From: Siphonobacter sp. SORGH_AS_0500
GTDB lineage: Bacteria > Bacteroidota > Bacteroidia > Cytophagales > Spirosomataceae
Direction of reading: 5' to 3'
Length of the DNA: 64,000 nt
Assembly (NCBI RefSeq): GCF_002838835.1
Contig: NZ_NHPP01000002.1
Location: forward strand, 1 to 64,000
The position numbers and the translations under genes are program-made. Below are positions 60,321-64,000 of the stretch, in pieces (within the stretch, counting starts at the first letter, position 1; each line of letters opens with the position of its first letter). The notes beneath the pieces were generated by a model. That model searched no databases. It was given only the letters and a program-made list of their open reading frames with translations, and was not told the DNA's origin.

Positions 60321-62482
60321 TCGCTGAGTAGTGGCTTCAAAGCCCCCCTGCTCGTCACGCGAGAGTAAAAAGCGGTCACGAATAATCCTCCGAAGCCCAG
60401 ATTTCCTTTATAGCCAAGTTCTGCCTGATCAATCTGATCTTTCACGCCACGGATGCTTCCGTCAGCCAAAACGTTGCTAGTGAAAAGAATCCGGTCAGCT
60501 TTCGTAGTGGCACCGCTGCTGTAACGGGCAAACACCGACTGATTTTCCTGAAGTTTGTAATTGGCTCCCAGCGAGAATGAACCGTAATTGTACTTATAGT
60601 TGACGGGTTTAGTGCTAGCGTAGTCAATAGAGGCCACTTTTTCTTCTGAGGCAAGAATGACGCCGTCATTGTTCATATCCTTACGTACCGTAGTTCCCCC
60701 GCTATAGGTACCGTTAACCTGACCAAAGTCCCAGCGTACACTGGCATCAACGTTGAGGGATGGCGTAACTTCCCAGGAGCCACTTACGTAAGGAGCAGAC
60801 ATATTGTAAGCCGTGTTATAGTCCCGTTGCAGATTTCCCCACAAGGGTACACCATAAGCAAACTGGCCGTTTTGCGTAAGTCGCGTGCCACTGGCATTCG
60901 TAATATCCAGGGGCCGAAGTCCCTTGCCTGACAGGGTAGTCAGGTAAGAATTCCACAGCCAGGACATGGCAATATTCTGGTATGCTTTATAGAAACCAAA
61001 CGTTACAGAACCTGCTCCAAAATCTTTCTTCAACTTGAAGTCGTTAACGAAATTATTAAGGTTGTTCAGCTCCACATCGAACATGTGAATAATCATGGCC
61101 CGACTACCCGTAAAAGCAGTTCCTGTAATGGCGTCAGTCAGTCGTGCATTGTTCAGATTCCAGCCCTGAGCACCTGCAATTGCACTCAGCATAGATGATG
61201 TACTACCCGCTGTGCCCGGAAAAGGAGAGATGAAACGGCCACTATTGAGTGAATAACGAGCCCGGCTCTCGATGGACCAGTTTTCGCCCAAATCAAAGCT
61301 AAACTCTGCACCAACCGAAGAAGAGACGGGATGCATTCCATCGGCTACGTTAGCCTGACGTAATTCGCCGTTTACGCCCAAACCCAAATCATGCAGTAGG
61401 TAAGGACTCTGTAAGGATCCGTGCTTGGGATCAAATCCCTCTAAGGCGGAATAGGTAGGATGGCTATTCGTTCCAGTTACCTGGATAGGCATGGGCATGT
61501 ACGAAGCAGCCCGGTCATTAAGGTACTTAGCGTATAGACGAACATACCCATTCGAGAAATTTTTCGTCAGGTTCATTTTAAGCTGACCGCCGTTGTTGGC
61601 AGTAAAACCAGCCGTCCGAGGCCCTTGGCCGAGTCGGTAGAAGCCACCTACGTTGAAATGAAAACCATTGCCGATAGGAGATCCATAGTTAAAATCCGTA
61701 CGGAAATTACCATAATCAAGACCCGCACTCATGCCGATGCTTCCTTCCTGCTTCTGACCCGTTTTACTGATAAAGTTGATGATACCAGCGGGTGAGTTTG
61801 TTCCCAGTGTAGAAGCGGAACCGCCGCGAATAGCTTCCACCCGAGCCAGCGTCTGATCCGCTCGCAGGAAGATGTCGGAAGTAGCAAAGGCAATATCTCC
61901 GAACTGCAATACTGGCAAACCATCTTCCTGAAGTTGCAGGTATTTCGAACCCCCTGAAGAAATGGGGACACCCCGAACAGTTATGTTGGTGTTACCTTCA
62001 CCTCCTGAGGCTTCAGCTTTAATACCGGGAATGGTACGAAAGATTTCAGCCGTAGTACGAGGCGATGACTTCTGGATATCGTCCACTTTAATCGTACTGA
62101 TCGAGACACTGGAGGTCAGCTTGGAAACCGGATTCGCTACACCAGTAACTACTACAGCGGATAATTCGAGTGGATCATCCTTAAGAACAACGACCAAATT
62201 AGGAGCCGTTCCCGAACTTAAATCAACTACTCGTTCCGTAGCGGTATACCCCGAATAGGAAAACTTAAGCCTGACATCCTTAGCGGCAGGAAGACCTTCC
62301 AGAGTAAAGTTTCCGTCCTGGTCAGTAATAAAATATTTATTGTCAGGTAACAAGACAATAGAGGCACCAATGAGGGGTTCATTTTTGGTGCCCAGTACCC
62401 GCCCTTTCAGAGTGGCAACAACTGATTGTGCGAAACTGGTATATCCCCCGAGGAGCAGTAGAGTAAATAATAATTTTTTCAT
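60317..62482 (-). CDS. TonB-dependent receptor, N-terminal part (split gene, part 1)
   Basis: 721 residues: signal peptide MKKLLFTLLLLGGYTSFAQ, a carboxypeptidase-regulatory-like domain (about 24-105, TLKGRVLGTKNEPLIGASIV), the plug (about 110-240, VVTGVANPVSKLTSSVS, NITVRGVPISSGG, RVEAIRGGSASTLGTN) and most of the barrel. The frame ends after VTAFYSRVTSRGAL at about 60330; the minus-one frame continues as DEQGGFEATTQRVIANHYRS, so one base is missing near 60362. Repaired length about 875. No SusD partner follows. Likely imports a disaccharide for the adjacent MFS transporter and invertase-like enzyme. Two LacI-type operators lie 80-115 bases upstream. Confidence 0.88.
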   Translation of the reverse strand: MKKLLFTLLLLGGYTSFAQSVVATLKGRVLGTKNEPLIGASIVLLPDNKYFITDQDGNFTLEGLPAAKDVRLKFSYSGYTATERVVDLSSGTAPNLVVVLKDDPLELSAVVVTGVANPVSKLTSSVSISTIKVDDIQKSSPRTTAEIFRTIPGIKAEASGGEGNTNITVRGVPISSGGSKYLQLQEDGLPVLQFGDIAFATSDIFLRADQTLARVEAIRGGSASTLGTNSPAGIINFISKTGQKQEGSIGMSAGLDYGNFRTDFNYGSPIGNGFHFNVGGFYRLGQGPRTAGFTANNGGQLKMNLTKNFSNGYVRLYAKYLNDRAASYMPMPIQVTGTNSHPTYSALEGFDPKHGSLQSPYLLHDLGLGVNGELRQANVADGMHPVSSSVGAEFSFDLGENWSIESRARYSLNSGRFISPFPGTAGSTSSMLSAIAGAQGWNLNNARLTDAITGTAFTGSRAMIIHMFDVELNNLNNFVNDFKLKKDFGAGSVTFGFYKAYQNIAMSWLWNSYLTTLSGKGLRPLDITNASGTRLTQNGQFAYGVPLWGNLQRDYNTAYNMSAPYVSGSWEVTPSLNVDASVRWDFGQVNGTYSGGTTVRKDMNNDGVILASEEKVASIDYASTKPVNYKYNYGSFSLGANYKLQENQSVFARYSSGATTKADRILFTSNVLADGSIRGVKDQIDQAELGYKGNLGFGGLFVTAFYSRVTSRGALKPLLSE

Positions 62483-62562
62483 TTTTTATTTCATTTGCCT
62501 AAGGGGAGCAAATAGAATAAAAAGAAAAATATAATTAAAACACGTTTTTGTTAAACTTTTCT

Positions 62563-62598
62563 GCAAACGTTTGCGGAAATGATTTCGCAAACGTTTGC
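62563..62598 (-). promoter_or_regulatory. Paired LacI-type operators upstream of the TonB receptor
   Basis: Two perfect palindromes GCAAACGTTTGC, at 62563-62574 and 62587-62598, start 24 bases apart and are embedded in a larger near-palindrome. They lie 81-116 bases before the receptor ATG. A weak TCTATTTG box (62509-62516, minus) is the only -7-like element between. Expected ligand: the LacI protein encoded at the end of the same locus. Confidence 0.75.
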
Positions 62599-62605
62599 AG
62601 TTTGA

Positions 62606-62896
62606 ATTTTTTTATTGCATTTAAAAAAGATGAATTAGACTTGAAGTGAGAAAAACAAGAAGACTAGTCTTCGCTTATCTTTATTGATAAAGAACAAGAT
62701 TTTTTGGTCTGTCAGTACAATGAAATAGGCCGTAACAACTATGGTTTTTTCAGAAGGATGAAAGATGTGATCAACTCCGAAGCAAACCTTACAGAATCGA
62801 CATTCATTTTGTGTAAGTTCAGAATTCGCTTCAGAAAGGAATAGAATCTGGGCTCAGCATTCCATTTTTATTAGCTATTCCTAGCCAACCTTCTGC
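62606..62896. other. Intergenic region without visible gene
   Basis: Contains a 14-base perfect palindrome GAAGACTAGTCTTC (62659-62672); otherwise AT-rich with no reading frame of note. Confidence 0.5.
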
Positions 62897-62960
62897 GAAG
62901 AGTAAAGGCCTTAAAAACAAACAGACCCACCCATTGCTGAGCAGGTCTGTTTTTGTAAAG

Positions 62961-63036
62961 TCGGGATGGCGGGATTCGAACGCGGACGGCTAGTTGCGAA
63001 CGGCTAGTTCCACGACCCCTTACACCCCATGCCAAT
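62961..63036 (-). pseudogene. Broken tRNA-Pro copy
   Basis: On the minus strand this keeps the acceptor 3' side, the T-arm with GTTCGAA and the anticodon loop ATGGGGT, but the 5' half (acceptor strand and D-arm) is missing. Between T-arm and anticodon arm it carries about 29 extra bases made of GCGGACGGCTAGTT and GCGAACGGCTAGTT, a small tandem repeat. It cannot fold into a tRNA. Confidence 0.75.
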
Positions 63037-63064
63037 AAGAAGAGTAAACGTTATAAAAACAAAC

Positions 63065-63090
63065 AGACCCGCTCATTACTGAGCAGGTCT
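63065..63090 (-). terminator. Terminator of tRNA-Pro
   Basis: AGACCCGCTCA with TGAGCAGGTCT (one mismatch) around TTAC, then T-run on the minus strand, 12 bases past the tRNA 3' end. Confidence 0.7.
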
Positions 63091-63102
63091 ATTTTTGTAA
63101 AG

Positions 63103-63176
63103 TCGGGATGGCGGGATTCGAACCCACGACCCCTTGCACCCCATGCAAGTACGCTACCGGACTGCGCCACATCCCG
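63103..63176 (-). tRNA. tRNA-Pro, anticodon GGG
   Basis: 74 bases on the minus strand. Acceptor CGGGATG pairs with CATCCCG, discriminator A. D-arm GCGCAGTCCGGTAGCGT, anticodon stem CTTGC/GCAAG with loop ATGGGGT (anticodon GGG), T-arm with GTTCGAA. CCA not encoded. A terminator follows at once. Confidence 0.93.
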
Positions 63177-63249
63177 AAAATGTGGGTGCAAATATAGGGG
63201 TAAAAATGCCCTTTCCGCAACTTGAGCCCGATAAAAATTTCAAAAAAAA

Positions 63250-63276
63250 AGTGTCCCGAACTTGGTTCGGGACACT
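63250..63276 (-). terminator. Terminator of the M1-type peptidase gene
   Basis: Eleven-base stem AGTGTCCCGAA with TTCGGGACACT around CTTGG, followed on the minus strand by nine T. Confidence 0.88.
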
Positions 63277-63310
63277 AAAGGGTTGATTACCACCTTGTAA
63301 TCAAAGAAAA

Positions 63311-64000
63311 TTAATTGCGACCTCCAACGGCTCCGCTGGCTCCCTGACGCTGTTGTTGCATCGGGTTTGGTTGCTGAGAGCCTCCCTGACGTTGTTTGTA
63401 CATCTGGAAACGGGTCGGTTGGGCTGCCTGACGGGGGTAGCTGTTGTTCTCGGTATCAATGTCGGCAATCTCCAGGAAGGGATCGAGCGTCCATTGAGCT
63501 ACTTTTTTATCCGTTGGAATTACCTTTTTGATGCTGACATCGTTCATCCGCCAGATTTCAGCGGGGAAACGGAATACTTCCGTCGTGCCATCTTCGTACT
63601 TCGCCTGAAGAATAACGGGCATCGGAACGCCTCCCTTGTTTTTCAGACTCAAGGTATAGAAATTCTTACCGGACTCTAATAACTTACGTTCGTCGTCAGA
63701 TAAAGTAGCCAGGTAATCGGCGTATTTCTTTTTGTCGGCTTCAGTAACGGCATAACGGTCGTAGCTATTATAGAAATCATTCATCGCCGGATTGGCTTCA
63801 ACCACGGTCTGTTTGATGTCTTTTTTATTCCGTTGTACGGCCATCGTTTGGCGTTTCTTTTCATCGGCAGCTTTCTGAGCAGCCTTGGTGATGGCTGGGT
63901 CCATGGCATCAATGGCAAACCATTCTACTTCCGCTAAATCCTGATCAACGGGTTCAACGCCGTAGAACCAGCCTTTCCAGAACCAGTCCAGATCTACACC
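63311..64000 (-). CDS. M1-family metallopeptidase, C-terminal part (continues beyond window)
   Basis: The frame is open to the last base. The first visible residues GVDLDWFWKGWFYGVEPVDQ are the conserved end of the HEAT-like/aminopeptidase domain seen in Bacteroidota M1-type peptidases (LDWFWRGWFY is the usual form). The later part is a charged helical region (AADEKKRQTMAVQRNKKDIK), a beta-rich stretch PMPVILQAKYEDGTTEVFRF, and a Gln/Gly/Arg-rich tail ending GAVGGRN. The zinc site lies outside the window, so the active enzyme cannot be confirmed. Such proteins are usually exported and trim peptides in the periplasm or at the surface. Confidence 0.8.
   Translation of the reverse strand, partial: GVDLDWFWKGWFYGVEPVDQDLAEVEWFAIDAMDPAITKAAQKAADEKKRQTMAVQRNKKDIKQTVVEANPAMNDFYNSYDRYAVTEADKKKYADYLATLSDDERKLLESGKNFYTLSLKNKGGVPMPVILQAKYEDGTTEVFRFPAEIWRMNDVSIKKVIPTDKKVAQWTLDPFLEIADIDTENNSYPRQAAQPTRFQMYKQRQGGSQQPNPMQQQRQGASGAVGGRN

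Larger units (their letters stand above)
62897..63180. repeat. Tandem duplication of a tRNA-Pro terminator unit, period 142
   Basis: Unit 1 (62897-63038) and unit 2 (63039-63180) share GAAGAGTAAA at their starts, the hairpin AACAGACC...GGTCTGTTTTT / GGTCTATTTTT, GTAAAGTCGGGATGGCGGGA and the tRNA-Pro T-arm, always 142 bases apart. Unit 2 keeps the complete tRNA; unit 1 is damaged. Confidence 0.85.

Overview
The window reads as a chromosomal segment of a Cytophagales bacterium (Bacteroidota), close to the Spirosoma/Siphonobacter type; the genus cannot be fixed from sequence alone. Evidence: -7 promoter boxes of the Bacteroidota form TAnnTTTG, few purine-rich ribosome binding sites, a gldF gliding-type ABC permease, a very large PKD protein with a type B type-IX-secretion sorting tail, a fused lpxC-fabZ gene, DUF4199 and DUF4920 proteins, and RHS/YD proteins with SdrD-B-like neighbours.

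Layout. 1-5.8 kb is an RHS accessory region: the 3' part of an RHS protein with an AT-rich variable tip, an overlapping lipoprotein (candidate immunity protein), an SdrD-B-like leader, an RHS amino-terminal half without its core, and two decayed copies of a junction (RHS end plus frameshifted SdrD-like leader) flanking that half. 5.8-14.2 kb is housekeeping: ndk, an NrnA-type DHH phosphoesterase, two FKBP lipoproteins, an unknown conserved protein, HtrA, Hsp20 and stand-alone MnmD. 14.3-19.0 kb holds hexuronate catabolism (uxaB, uxaA, uxuA). 19.1-24.5 kb has gcvH, a dihydroorotase homologue with damaged metal ligands, two DUF4199 proteins, gldF, DUF4920 and two clusters of palindromic repeats. 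24.6-28.0 kb is the PKD giant. 28.0-32.1 kb is an ABC ATPase followed upstream by the lipid A genes lpxA, lpxC-fabZ and lpxD.

32.5-40.7 kb has membrane proteins, two tiny membrane proteins, a TolC/adaptor efflux pair, recF and divergent pdhA. 40.8-43.1 kb is a glycerol operon (glpF-glpK). 43.2-47.2 kb has a DUF748 protein and an AraC regulator with two tandem short-chain dehydrogenases. 47.6-53.9 kb is a tripartite RND efflux operon preceded by a small exported protein. 54.1-62.5 kb is a probable sucrose-uptake locus on the minus strand (TonB receptor, MFS transporter, GH100-like invertase, PfkB kinase, LacI regulator) with paired LacI-type operators, plus an orphan operator beside the relic of a second TonB receptor. 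62.9-63.2 kb carries tRNA-Pro(GGG) and a broken tandem copy of it. The window ends in the C-terminal part of an M1-family metallopeptidase.

Five otherwise conserved genes (PKD giant, first tolC, glpK, second SDR, TonB receptor) are each split by what looks like one missing base. This shared pattern should be resolved with reads before any of them is called a pseudogene. The strongest candidates for unusual biology are the RHS cassette region, the LacI-operator/relic-receptor arrangement, the metal-ligand-poor dihydroorotase homologue and the duplicated tRNA-Pro.
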